Assembly (NCBI GenBank): GCA_031841125.1
Contig: CM063113.1
Coordinates: forward strand, 58,273,211 to 58,337,210
Origin: Acanthococcus lagerstroemiae
Lineage: Eukaryota > Arthropoda > Insecta > Hemiptera > Eriococcidae
Length of the DNA: 64,000 bases
Reading direction: 5' to 3'
Position numbers and translations under genes: made by a program. Position 1 is the stretch's first letter; every line of letters starts with the position of its first letter. Under the pieces are notes generated by a model. It saw only the letters and a list, made by a program, of their open reading frames with translations. It ran no database searches and was not told the origin of the DNA. Shown here piece after piece: positions 23,498 through 34,600 of the stretch.

Positions 23498-25235
23498 GTG
23501 AGGGCGCATACAAAAAGAGACCAGTTGACCAACTTTTCGATTTTTACTTTTCTGGCTAAATTTGTATAAAATTCCCTTAGAAATCGAATAAAACCAACCC
23601 CAGACCTCTATTTTGAAAATGCAACGAAATATTGCAGTTTTAAGTGAGGCAAGTCAAAATTTATTATTTCAAGAAGTACAAAAAGGAAATAGCATGTTCT
23701 TATGTAAAATTAAATTGTTCGAAAACAATTGAAGAGTTGACATCCAAAATGCCCTTAGTCCAAAACAGGGAAGTTTGGGAAATTAAAAAAAAAAAAAAAT
23801 GCAACTAAGATCCTATTTACCATTATAGTCGTATCAGTGCTTTGAACACATATAACTCGCCTCCTAATAGAGATAGAAATTCGCGATGAACGCGGGAATG
23901 TGTATTTTCTTTTTCTCCGCCAGATAGTGCTAAAATTTAAATTTTGGTAATTTTGGACTAAGCGCGTTTTGGAAGTCAGGTCATCAATTTTCCATGAATA
24001 CTGAACATGTTTTCTTCTTGCCCTTCTGAATGGGAGAGCAGGCAAATACATTTACCCGTTGTCAGGAAGAGTTGCCTACGTACTTGCTGAAGGGGAGTCT
24101 CGCACTTCTCACTGGGAAACGCCAATCTTTTGATGTAGGCAACTTATCCTGCTGCATGAATGCCTGTCTACTCTTACCGCTTAAGGAACTCAGATCTGAC
24201 GATTTTCGATTAAATTCTTTTGAGACCATCAAATATTTTTTGTACCTAAGGATTTTCCCCAAATATTTCCTACGAAATTCTTCAAAATTCACCAGAAAAT
24301 TTTCTCAAAGTAATTTGTCGAGATTCTTTAAAAAGCACTGGTAATTTTTTCAAAAGATTTCCGACGGGATTCTTCGGAGATCATCGGAATTTCTTTCACA
24401 AAGATTTCGAATGAAATTTCTTAAAAACCATCGGAGATTTTACCTACAGGTTTTTGATGAAATTCTCCGAAGATCATTAAACTTTTAGATTCTTCGGAAA
24501 ATATTGGAAATTTTTAAAACAGATTTCCGATAAGATTCTTCGGGAATTATCGGAATTGTTTTCCGGAAATTTCCGATGAAATTCCTTAAAAATCATAGTA
24601 GATTTTTCACGAGGATCTTCCATGAAACTCTTCGGAGAACATTTTTTCCGAAGATGGTTGACAAGATTTTTCAAAAACCATCAAGAGTTTTCCTCCAAAT
24701 ATTTTCTATGAAATTCTTCAAAAATTATCGGAAAATTTAGCCGAAGATTTTTAAAGAAATTCTTTGGATAAAATTAGAAATTTTTCCCGAGAATTACCGA
24801 TGGAATTCCTTAAAAATCATCGGGAAATTTTTCCAAACATTTTTGATGAAATTTTTCGGAAAATGTTGGAAATATTAAAGATTTCCGAAAAGACTCGTCG
24901 GAAAGTATCGGAATTTTCTTCCAAAAATTTAGATGGAACTCCTTGAAAATCATTGCAGAATTTTCTCAAAGTTTTTCGATGAAATTCTTCGGAGATCATC
25001 AAACATTTATAAATTTTTTGGAAAAAATTGGATATTTTTTCCGAAAAGAACGAACAAGAGATTAGGGGAGCGTGTGGTAATGTGTAGGACCTTCATAGTT
25101 GAAATCTGGTAAGTAACAGAACGGTAATTAGAAAAAGAAGAAAGAAAAAAAAACCACAAAAAAACTCGATTTTAAACGCTTTTCCTGTAAAATTTTACTT
25201 TCGGTCAACCTGTCTCTTTTTGTATGTGCCCTCAC
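23498..25235 (+). mobile_element. Long-TIR non-autonomous element, copy A
   Basis: GTGAGGGCGCATACAAAAAG (23498) is inverted at the right end (TTTTTGTATGTGCCCTCAC to 25235), with GACCAGTTGACC just inside. The 1.74-kb interior holds no gene. From about 24240 to 25050 it is an array of degenerate repeats around TTCCGATGAAATTCTT in steps of roughly 40-45 bp. ATAC/ATAA flank it, a possible 4-bp duplication with one mismatch. Its sister copy, inverted, is 30976-32856. Confidence 0.8.
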
Positions 25236-27714
25236 ATAAAATCCTCAACCACACTCGCTAAAACCTGGAAATAGGAATCGATTCATGGGATTTTGGAATT
25301 GAATTTAATTCTAAAAATATTTTTCGGATCCGACCTCTCTTGGTGCCATAAAAGAGGGTTCGAAACAAGTTTGGTCAAATGTGTGACAGTAATTTGGTCA
25401 GAGTACCCATAATGTAAAATTGAATTCGGCGACCTTAAACCCCATAAATCGACTCCTAGCTTCATTTTGTTCACCCCCTTCCCAAATGGAGTCATCGAGA
25501 TAGAGGGTATCGATCTAGATTGCCGCACCATAGTGACCTGCGTTATGAATAGACACAGGATCTTCCGAAATTGACGAGTTTAAATTTCTAAGGCTCATGA
25601 GGGCCAGGTAAAAATTAATTAATAAGATGAATTTCGAGGGAGAGGGTGTTCTGAGTCATATTTCCCCTCCCATCCAATCGATTTGAAATTTTATAGTAAG
25701 AACAAGTTTTTGATGAGACGTAATTTTGAGTAATTTTGATTACGCGACGTAAAATGGTAACCCCTAGTTTTCCTACTGACCAGATACAAGCTTAAAATAC
25801 TCTTGGTCACTATTTCTGATTAAGTTGATAAGGTCTACTGGAATTATCTTTAATCTAGAATTCTGTCTGTGAAGTGAAAGTTCGTCGAGCTGAAGAATTT
25901 GAGTATTTTGTACATCATTTGTAGTGTATTGAAATATGGCAGAATTGGAGAGGTTTCACTAAACATCTTCGATCGTGGTTCACTTAGCTTCATGTTAGAT
26001 CATTCATTCTGATGAAAACGAGATTGAGATATCTGCGGGAAAAATATGTGACTGAAAGTTAACATCGTTTGTGAAGATTGGCGCACAACTTACACAGTGC
26101 CTGAACGTTAAGATGTCTCACCAACGATGGATAGTTGGACTGCAATTTAGTAGAGTTATTGTGACGCCTGAAATGGTCACAGTTGCAGACTGATGTACAG
26201 GCAGCAGTGACTGTTGACCTGGCCTTGTCCGGGAAGCCATGGAATGGTCTGCGGTGATATTATGACCAGGTATGGGGTTGCGGCTCCAGGTTCATTTTGA
26301 GACACGAATCATTCGCATGGGACATTTCTGCCAAGCACAATCAACATTCAAAGCGAAACTTGTGGTTTTCTTAGGGTGCAGTTACCCCACCTTACTTTAT
26401 TGGAATCTGAGCCGGAACTCATCTCGAATACGCAGGATCAAAGTCGAGCATGCCTTGATGAGCACTGAACATTCTGTAACAGAATTCTCCAGCTATATTT
26501 CAGTGTTGCCTCCTCCTTCTTTCAGTTTCTCTGTTTAACATGGAGACCGGTTTCGGAGAGAACCACGGCGGTACACTTCTACACATCATATTCAGAGAAG
26601 GCACGGAGACATTCTAACGACTTAAATGCAAGTTAGTCGAAGCGAAAATCGTTTCCCTCGAGCCAGAAATTACGACATCGCTGTAGTACGATGGCTGTAA
26701 CACTCTTCGGTACCGCTCCATCAACATTAACATAATCTGGAGTCCAAGATCGAATATCCAGCTCGCAGCCGCCACCATTAACCGCATTACCGGAGATAGT
26801 AGAATCGTAAAACGTTCTCATAAATCATCGCGACTGTCTTCGACGAAATCCGAGAAAAAGGATACATCGAAACGATTACGTTTAAAAAATTCACGCGATA
26901 CCGTCTACCGCGTGAACACGAAGCCCACATTACGGACGAGCGAGAGCAGGGGCGAAAAGGAGCCGCAAAGCTCGCCGACTTGCTTAGCACCAAAGCCCTA
27001 CCATATCACGTTTTCGCTGTAAGCGCCAGCAGATTTGACTTAACGACACAATTCCCTCTTGATTCGATATACAGACACCGAAAATTGGGGAACTTGTGCG
27101 ATCAGAAGCCAAATTGCCGTCCGTATAGTTATACGTGCATACGAAACGGGGTAAACTCGCACTACGGTAGGCACTTTTTGGCTCGTAAATTCGGAATAAC
27201 GGGCACTAGCGAGCGGCGTAGCCCAAAGGTTCGCGCATTTTCAGCTTTACAATTTCGATAAGACGCAAATACGATTAACAACCTAGCCGAGCACCCGAAT
27301 ACAGTTCGAAAAACAAAAGCTGCGAAACGGATAAGCGCAGCTACAAATTTACATAAACGACGAACTTATAATTAAAGCAAATATACAAACGACTTTTGCG
27401 CGCGAGCCTTTCTTCCGCACAATATCATTATTTATACGCGACGCAAAGTTAATTTTCCCATTTCTCGTGGGCGAAGTTAAAAATGAGGATCCCCCCCCCC
27501 ACCTTTTGATGTATTTTTTTATGGTTTATTTTGCGAGGTATCGTCGTGAGCGCCAGAAAGAACGTTATTGTAATACGTGTGATAACGACAAGGACGCATA
27601 ATTATGAATTCACAATCGGCGATGTTAACGAAAATTTACGGAACGCCAAGAAAAGTCAGCAGGATAACGATATCCAGTTATAATCGAGCTCGAAATTTCA
27701 CTACCAGGGCATCT
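25236..27714. other. Non-coding; CpG-rich at 26640-27480
   Basis: No gene is recognised. 25236-26600 is AT-rich filler. 26640-27480 is CG-dinucleotide-rich without a convincing frame or splice structure and resembles the patches at 2.4-3.7 and 17.4-19.1 kb. A C homopolymer lies at about 27491-27500. Confidence 0.35.
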
Positions 27715-27860
27715 ATTCTTACCCAGAAATGATTTTCCCCGGCTTTTCCAGGTTTTCCAGGCCAATTTTTCCAGTTTTTCAGACCCTTCAAATACAAATT
27801 ACACATGCAAGGGAGGGGGGTCAAACTTTTTCGAACATCGTGAGCAGCGAACGAGACGAA
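27715..27860 (+). repeat. Dispersed repeat, partner of 3759-3900
   Basis: It starts CAGGGCATCTATTC and matches 3759-3900 through CTTTTCCAGGTTTTCCAGGC and ACCCTTCAAATACAAATTAC to the shared TTTTTCGAACATC. The left terminus fits the CAGGGTGTCTA family. The right end is not identifiable. Confidence 0.6.
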
Positions 27861-27999
27861 ACTTGACTTTCAGGTTGAGGGGGGGGGGGTGGAGAAGGAA
27901 AAGTTGCCGAAATATTTTATTTTAACTAAAAATTTGCCGACTAAATTTTCTAAAAATTTGAAAATTCCCCTATTTTATAATCAAAATATTTTTAACTGA

Positions 28000-28650
28000 A
28001 AAAAAAAAAAAATAATAATAAAAAAAAAAAATAATAATAATAATAATAGACAAACAAACGTTCTTCTTCTTCTTGTTACGCCGGCCCCGATGTACGGAGA
28101 TTGGCGATCCACATGACCATCGTTAGCCTTGGCACTGCCGCTCTGAAGATTTCCGCCGACGATCGTCCCAACCAGCGGCACATATCACTCATACATGAGT
28201 TCTGTCGTCTTCCTGGCGATCGCTTTCCGCGGATCTTTCCTTCCAGCACGAGTCTCAGTAGTTCGTATCTATCGCCTCTCATGACGTGGCCTAGATAGCC
28301 CAATTTGCGCTCCTTCACAAATGTTAGTAGCACCTTTTCATTTCTGCCGATTCGTTGCAATACCTCCATGTTCGTGATTTTCTGCGTCCAGGATATCCTG
28401 AGTAATCGTCTGTATATTGTGCATTTCCAATGCTTCTATTCTTGCTTCCATTGCTTTGCTGAGAGTCCACACCTCATATCTATACAGGAGAACCGAAAGC
28501 ACGTAACACTGTACCATTCGTAGACGTAATTCCAAGCTTATTTCTTTTGTTATAAAGAACTTCTTCATTATTATGAAAGTTGCTCTAGCCTGCTCAATCC
28601 TCGATCGTATTTCTCTTGCGGAATTGCATTTCTCGTCAACTATAGTTAGG
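28000..28650 (-). pseudogene. Non-LTR retrotransposon RT C-terminus, 5'-truncated
   Basis: Minus-strand reading from about 28640 gives CNSAREIRSRIEQARATF, then VQCYVLSVLLYRYEVWTLSK and RIEALEMHN, the thumb-region signature of an endonuclease-type LINE reverse transcriptase. A shift near 28369 leads into KERKLGYLGHVMRGDRY and EGKIRGKRSPGRRQNS, the usual C-terminal segment. A tail of AT-rich triplets and a homopolymer at 28000-28050 marks the 3' end. The catalytic domain is absent, so the copy is dead. The clade was not determined. Confidence 0.85.
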
Positions 28651-28959
28651 CCTGTTTGGAAATGAACACCTTTTTTATTCAGAGCTACTCAGTAACTGTT
28701 ATATCACTTTCTAGGATTGCCGGCATGTTTCATGTGATAGTTCAGCACTTTTGATAACAGATGCCGCTGTTAACTCAAAAATCAATTTTTTGCAGTTAGC
28801 CCAGTTTGGAATGGGAGGCCTCAATTCTTTTGACAACACCACGCGAAAGAGCGGCCCAAAATTGGTCAAAAATAGTTGTTATCACAAAAATGTGTTTTTT
28901 GCGCTGAGGTCCCTTTCTTCCTGTCAGGCCACATACGCTTTCGTACCTTAATAAAATTA
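28651..28959. other. Non-coding stretch
   Basis: Nothing supportable. It begins next to TAGGCCTGTTTGG, which resembles a hAT terminus, but no partner end was found. Confidence 0.4.
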
Positions 28960-29330
28960 GCACCACTCGCTGCGCTCGCGGCGCTATCACGGCTGCAGAC
29001 TGCAGTCGCGCAGGACGCAGCGAAGATCAAGATCAATGAGCACATGGCTGGAGGAAAAATAAATTTCCATGGAAATGTCAACCACTGAACTAAATTGTCA
29101 CCATGAAGAGCTAAGTTTCATGTCGAGGGGGGGGGGTGGAAATTTGATTTCTATTAACAACACGGCTGCAGACTGTAGTCGTACAGGGCGCAGCAAACGT
29201 CAACCACTGAATTCGTATCGGGGGAACGTTACGGTTTTCGCTCAAGAATACCCAGTAGTATTCCATGGAAATGTCAATCACTGAATTCGTGTCGGGGGAG
29301 CGTTACGGTTTTCGTTGCGTTTTGACATTT
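28960..29330 (+). repeat. Dispersed repeat with CTGCAGACTGTAGTCG core
   Basis: Two adjoining copies here share CACGGCTGCAGACTG, GCAGCAAA/GCAGCGAAGATC and GAATTCGTGTCGGGGG, followed by GCGTTACGGTTTTCG. The same sequence recurs at 37260-37611, 38942-39440 and partly at 30505-30560. One copy at 37.6/38.9 kb is split by a transposon insertion. Its origin is unknown, and no coding frame persists across copies. Confidence 0.7.
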
Positions 29331-29576
29331 TCGTGTCTTTACTTTGGCACACAACGAAAAAACGATAGTTCCTAAATAAGTGAAAAACCACTGGCTTCAA
29401 ATTCAGGATACATGATGAATCGAGAAACGACGACGGAACCCTGATTATGAAGGAGAGAAACAGTGTTTCATGTGCAGGAGCCTCTCTTGCCTTAATTACA
29501 GAACCAGAGGTTAACAGAATGGGCAGTCGAAAAATTGACGAAAAAATGTTATTTAAAACGTAAATATTGTGAAAGG

Positions 29577-29604
29577 ACTGACTGACTGACTGACTGACTG
29601 ACTC
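29577..29604 (+). repeat. Microsatellite (GACT)n
   Basis: GACT is repeated about seven times, immediately left of the large hairpin at 29624. Confidence 0.95.
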
Positions 29605-29623
29605 AACACTTAATTCGCATGCG

Positions 29624-30037
29624 AGTACCGCACTCCTTGTATCAGCCTGTATTCCCTTGCGAGCATCACGTTCCTTTTATGAGCCTGAGAGCACTACGCT
29701 CTGCTAGTGCATCATCTTGCAGACGAGTCTGCAACCATGGGAGAGCATTTTCATGTCTGCATCGCCGACTGAGCCGACATGAGAATGTCATCGTCCAGTG
29801 AACGTAGTGCCTAAAAAATGAGCGCGCCAAAAAATATTGAGCGCAACGAGCTCTGCAGAGCGCAGTGGACGACATTCTCATGTCGGCGTAGTCCACGAAG
29901 CAAACATGAAAATGCTCTCCCGTGGTTGCAGACTCGTCTGCAAGATGATACACTAGCAGATCGTAGTGCTCACAGGCTGGTACAAGGAACATGATTGCTC
30001 GCAAGGCAATACAGGCTGTTACAAGGAGTGTGGTACT
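29624..30037. repeat. Large imperfect hairpin, arms ~170-185 bp
   Basis: AGTACCGCACTCCTTGTATC (29624) reappears inverted ending at 30037 (ACAAGGAGTGTGGTACT). The arms stay complementary with scattered mismatches through TTGCAGACGAGTCTGCAA and CGACATGAGAATGTC. The spacer at about 29813-29867 is short. Minus-strand frame 29666-30082 is a by-product of the palindrome. It is probably a foldback-type MITE; no target duplication was resolved. Confidence 0.8.
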
Positions 30038-30620
30038 GGCAGGTGAATGAAAAGTTTTCTCATTTTCTGAAGAAATCATCAAATCATTTTAACCAAGGCA
30101 GGTAGGTATACAGCAAAAATTCGTAATTTTCTCATTCATTTCTGTTGGAGTCAATATTTATCATTTTAACCAAACTTGTCCTCATTACCGGTAGTATAAA
30201 AACAACTAAAAAAATTTCAGTAAGATCCTGAACAGAAAACATCCTTATTTTATTTCGGAATAGCATGTGATTTTCATAGATCGTTGAAATTACAAAACGA
30301 AAATTACTATCAAAACTTAGCTACTGTGTTACTGAGTCACTGTGGCGTTATATTATATCGAATCAAAGTGTTCGAGTCATTTGTCATTGTAGAAACAAAA
30401 CTACGAGTATCGTTTAATTTCACGAATGTAATGTCCCATCGCAAATTGTTATTAGAGGAACACACCTTGCATTAGTAATGTTGTATCACAAACACGGTGA
30501 TCATTACGACGATGTTTCGGTACGGTTTTGCTCAAGTATACCCAATAGTAAAAGCATATAAAATGCTAACAAATATTCGGGAAATTGGCGGGGGACGGAG
30601 AAAGTAAGGACAACATCGAG
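30038..30620. other. Non-coding stretch
   Basis: No gene is seen. 30505-30560 (TACGGTTTTGCTCAAGTATA) is a fragment of the dispersed repeat found at 28960. Confidence 0.45.
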
Positions 30621-30867
30621 TGTCTCATGTACACTTGACCTAAGTGACAAAAACCTTTTTTTTTTTCTTCAGGAGAGCGATTTGAAAATTATAAATAACG
30701 TTGTGTCATATACGTGGCTCAAATGGTTTACGCCATTTAGCGGGGTAAAAAAGGAAGTAATTCGTCATTTGCGAGTGCAGCCCGACAGAGGGCATCGATA
30801 TCTATAAGAATATGTATCTAACTCATTTTTCGTCTAAATGTCACTTAGGTCAAGTGTGCATGAGACA
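30621..30867. mobile_element. Small inverted-repeat element (MITE)
   Basis: TGTCTCATGTACACTTGACC (30621) is repeated inverted at 30839-30867 with one mismatch over about 29 bases. The 247-bp unit is non-coding. Flanking duplications are not clear. It lies just left of the long-TIR element copy B. Confidence 0.7.
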
Positions 30868-30975
30868 TATAAGGCTTTAGCTCTCTCACACATGTAGTCG
30901 ACTCGGAGAGAACTGGCAGATGATTCTATATGCCTGTGATATAAAGTATTATTTGAACGTAATTTCCGACTATAT

Positions 30976-32856
30976 GTGAGAGCGCATCCGAAAAAGGACC
31001 AGTTGAACAAAAGTAAAATTTTACAGGAGAAGCGTTTAAAATTGAGTTTTTTGTTTTTTGTAATTACCGTTCTGTTACCGACTAAAATTTCAACTGTGAA
31101 GGTCCTACACACTACCACACGCTTCCCTAATCTCTTGTCCGTTCTTTTCGGAAAACATTTCCAATGTTTTCCAAAGAATTTAGATGTTTGATGATCTCCG
31201 AAGAATTTCATCGAAAAATTTTGGGAAAATTCTCCAATGATTTTTAAGAAATTTCATCGGAACTTTTGGAAGAAAATTCCGATACTTTCCCGAGAGTCTT
31301 TTCCGAAATCCTTAGAAAATATTTCCAATGTTTTCCAAAGAATTTCATCAAACCTTTTTGGGAACATTTTTCGATGATTTTTACGGAATTTCATCGGTAA
31401 TTTTCGGAAAAAATTTCCAATTTTACGTAAAGAATTTCTTTTAAAATCTTCGGGTAAATTTTCCGATTTTTGTAGAACTTTATAGGAAATATTTGGGGAA
31501 AAACTCTGATGGTTTTTGAAGAATCTTATCAACAATCTTTAGAAAAAAGGTTCTCCGAAGAATTTCATCCAAGATTCTCGGGGAAAATCTCCTATGATTT
31601 TTAAGGAATTTCATCGGAGGTTTTCGGAAAACAATTCCGATAATTCCCGAAGAATCTTCTCGAAAATCTTTTTAAAAAATTTCCAATATTTTCCAAAGAA
31701 TTTAAAAGTTTAATGACCTCCGGGGAATTTCATCGAAAATCTGCGTAGGTAAAATCTCCGGTGTTTTTTAAGGAATTTCATTAGAAATTTTTGTGAAAAA
31801 ATTTCGATAATTTCGGAAGAATCCTATCAGAAATCTTACGTTAGGAAAAATTACCAATTTTTTCCGAAGAATCTCAACAAATTACTTTGAGAAAATTTCC
31901 TGGTAAATTTTGAAGAATTTCACAGGAAATATTCGGGGGAGAACGCCGATGGTTTTGAACAATTTTATGAAAAATCGTCACAAAAAGTGTTCGATGATCT
32001 CCGAAGAATTTGTAAGAGTAGACAGGCATTCATGCAGTAGGATAAGTTGCCTACATTACCCGAGATGTGAATAAGGCACAACAGCTTGAGGCGGAGTATA
32101 ATCAAACGAGTCGTGTGAGTGGTGTGCGGCAGGCCACAGAATTTTTTTTATTATTACTTATTTATTTATTTTTTTGCTTATTTATTTTTTATTTTCTTTA
32201 TTATGTATTATTATTACTTTTATTATTATTATTTTTTTAATATATATATTTTTTTAAAATCATCACAACATTTATTGTTTTTTTAGTGTTTTTTTTTGTT
32301 TTTTGTTTGTTTTGATTATTATTTATTATTATTTCTTTTTTTTTCTCTTCTTCTATTCTTAATTTTGTTATAATTTCTCATGGTATTAATCTCCCCTTCC
32401 CTGTAACTGGCCACCTGCCTGTTGGAAAGGGGAGTAAAATATACACATTATTATTATTATTATTATTATTATTACTACAAGATTGGAGGTTCCCAGCAAG
32501 AAATGCGAGACTCCTCTTCAGCAGGTACGAAGGCAGCTCATCCTGATAACGGGCAAATATATGTATTTACCTGCTCTCATATTTAGAAGGGCGAGAAGAA
32601 AATATGTCCAGTATTCATGGAAAATTGTTTACAAACAGTTAAATTTTACATAAGAACGTGCTATTTTCTTTTTGTGCATTTTGAAATAATACATTTTGAC
32701 TTACCTCTCTTAAAACTGCAATATCTCGCTGCATTTTTAAGATAGAGGTCTGAGGTTATTTTTTTCCCGCTTTCTAACGGGTTTTTACATGAATTTAGCC
32801 AAAAAAGTAAAAGTCGAAAAATTGGTCAACTGATCCCTTTTCGTATACGCCCTCAC
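30976..32856 (-). mobile_element. Long-TIR non-autonomous element, copy B, TSD ATAT
   Basis: The ends GTGAGAGCGCATCCG (30976) and CGTATACGCCCTCAC (to 32856) are inverted and flanked on both sides by ATAT (30972-30975, 32857-32860). It matches copy A at 23498-25235 in the opposite orientation, including the shared GTAGGCAACTTATCC block and the degenerate FB-like repeat array (about 31140-32030). It carries an extra insertion at about 32054-32478 that copy A lacks. No transposase is encoded. Confidence 0.82.
32054..32478 (+). mobile_element. Retrotransposon 3' fragment with (ATT)n tail
   Basis: About 420 bp absent from copy A at the equivalent site. It runs from TACCCGAGATGTGAATAAGG through an AT-rich body and GGCCACCTGCCTGTTGGAAA to an (ATT)n tail. 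CTACA occurs at both junctions, a likely target duplication. The layout (truncated body, microsatellite tail, short duplication) fits a non-LTR element or SINE. There is no coding sequence. Confidence 0.6.
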
Positions 32857-32860
32857 ATAT

Positions 32861-33867
32861 TGTCTACCTCGCTTCTTACATAGGAACTTGCCAGAAAGCC
32901 AAAAAATGTACTTTGGCAATTCCTATTAGGCTTTTTTGAAAGAAGGAGCATTCATCTGACTGACTGAGCGAACTCAGTCTCTGGTTTACTATTATTAAAG
33001 AAATTATTCGTTCCAAGTTGCTAAGATGTCGGATAGGTCAGAGTTAATTGGAGAAAACACAATGGAAAACTAAGCCTCAGTTACTCTTTCAAAATTGTAA
33101 AATGTAGTTCACCTTTTTTCTCTGGTCGTAAAGGTACATTCTACAGTGTAAAATAATTGGTATGGATCCGGATTTTCCCACTTAATTCTTCATTTAATAG
33201 GAAAATATGATTAAAAAGACGGGGGTCCAATCAATTTCAACCACAATTTTGTATCACAAACTTATTTTCTTACAGTTTTAGACGTATTTCTAAGCAACTC
33301 TCATTTTCATGGAAGTACGCAGCAGAATACAACCTATCGGTTGTAGAAAATCTGATGTACTTGGTTTCTGATACTAGAAATTCACTCCTCGATGCAAACA
33401 AATTTACGTCACCCCTCTACCCCTCCCCTCTCTACATAGAACTTTGAAGGTAGATACGATGAAACTGCAAGAGATCTTTTTTGTGGCGAAATCAAAAAGC
33501 TTCAATTTGTGTACTATTTATATTTTAGACCACACAAGACATGTTATAGGCTACACGCGGTATTGACCCCCTCCCTCTTTTTATACAACTGTGAATACAG
33601 GGGTCTCAATCTCAAAATGCATCCTTATATCTTACAGCGTCAACATACCAAAATTGCATGTTTTTATGACAAAATGCATGATATTTGACCAACGAACCGT
33701 ATTATATTACACGATTCGGTTGAAGGAAGATCTCTCACCCCAGGACACCTATTATTCTATCCGGTTGAAGGAACATCACTCATCTTGAGACATCTTACAA
33801 GAAATCCCTCGTGCATACGGTCGAAGTCCCTTCATATCTACGATACAATGTAAAAATATTTAGTTAC
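32861..33867. other. Non-coding stretch, start of the presumed intron
   Basis: No gene is seen. ATTCGGTTGAAGGAAGATC-like words recur near 33710-33790. This lies directly downstream (minus strand) of the splice donor at 33867. Confidence 0.5.
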
Positions 33868-34164
33868 CTTCTCCTGCAACAGGTCCTTCATATGACTGGT
33901 CTGCCTCTGGTACCTGGCCATTTCGGCTTGCAAGCGAATAAATCGTTGCTGCCAACTCATTTCGTAGTTGATGCACGATGCTGAGGTGTTCAAGGATGAG
34001 GCCACATTTTGAATGGGCAGCAGCGAGCCGTACGAGAGCGACTCCTCGGAGCCCCATGATGAGCCGGAAGAGCCCGGATTGTAGTCGGACAAGGGTGCCA
34101 GCGGGTCCTGGGGCGAAGAGCTACCCGAACGGCAGTGGCAATCGTCGGCCTCTGGTGTTTCCAT
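33868..34164 (-). CDS. First coding exon, PLEKHH/MAX-1-like gene (partial)
   Basis: The ATG at 34164 has an in-frame stop 14 codons upstream and a good context (GAGTATGG). The 99-codon exon ends in AAG followed by the donor GTAACT at 33867, in phase 0. The N-terminal ~65 residues are Ser/Gly/Pro-rich. Residues ~69-99 begin a coiled coil, SWQQRFIRLQAEMARYQRQ then LLQEK. The spacing of W, R, L and the LL-x-EK ending resembles the start of PLEKHH/MAX-1 proteins (coiled coil, PH, MyTH4, FERM; axon-guidance and membrane-cytoskeleton roles). That family call is inference from a short segment. No further exon is recognised down to base 1, implying a first intron above 33 kb. The exon itself looks real. 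Confidence 0.6.
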
Positions 34165-34600
34165 ACTCCGCGCTTGCGAGATCCGTCCGCCGACTAGCGA
34201 AATTTACAGTTCTGTCGGCATTTCAAGCTGGTCGTCAGGCTGCTCTCGGGTGCAGACGGCGAACTGAAAACGCAAAATTTACGCAACTCGTTAGGTGAAT
34301 TTATAGCGGCGAATTTGTAAGTCGACTCGAGAATACCAACATGGAAAAAAGGAAGAACATGTCGATGACGATACATGTAGCGAATGCGTAAAAACGTGCG
34401 GAGCGGATGCGAAAAACTGACGTAGCCGACACATTTGGCGGGTGTACACAGGACAGGGTCTTAAGAGTAGGTAGAGGTAACGTGCTCGAGTCAGAAAGAA
34501 TAACAACAACGGTTAAGACTAATTTTAAATACGGCGGCTAATGAATAAGATGTACGAGGTACGACAGACAAGCGTCAACGACACATAGGTAACTCTCGCG
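34165..34600 (-). promoter_or_regulatory. 5' UTR/promoter region of the exon at 33868
   Basis: The sequence upstream of the ATG at 34164 is CG-richer than its surroundings (for example CGCTAGTCGGCGGACGG on the minus strand) and holds no convincing frame, fitting a 5' UTR and CpG-type promoter. No TATA box or defined start site could be fixed. Confidence 0.35.

Noticed and set aside
24030..25002. Several short frames rich in Phe/Lys/Ser
   Set aside because: They come from the degenerate repeat array of the long-TIR element and show only its periodicity.
29666..30082. 138-codon minus-strand frame
   Set aside because: It lies wholly within the large hairpin and arises from the palindromic sequence.
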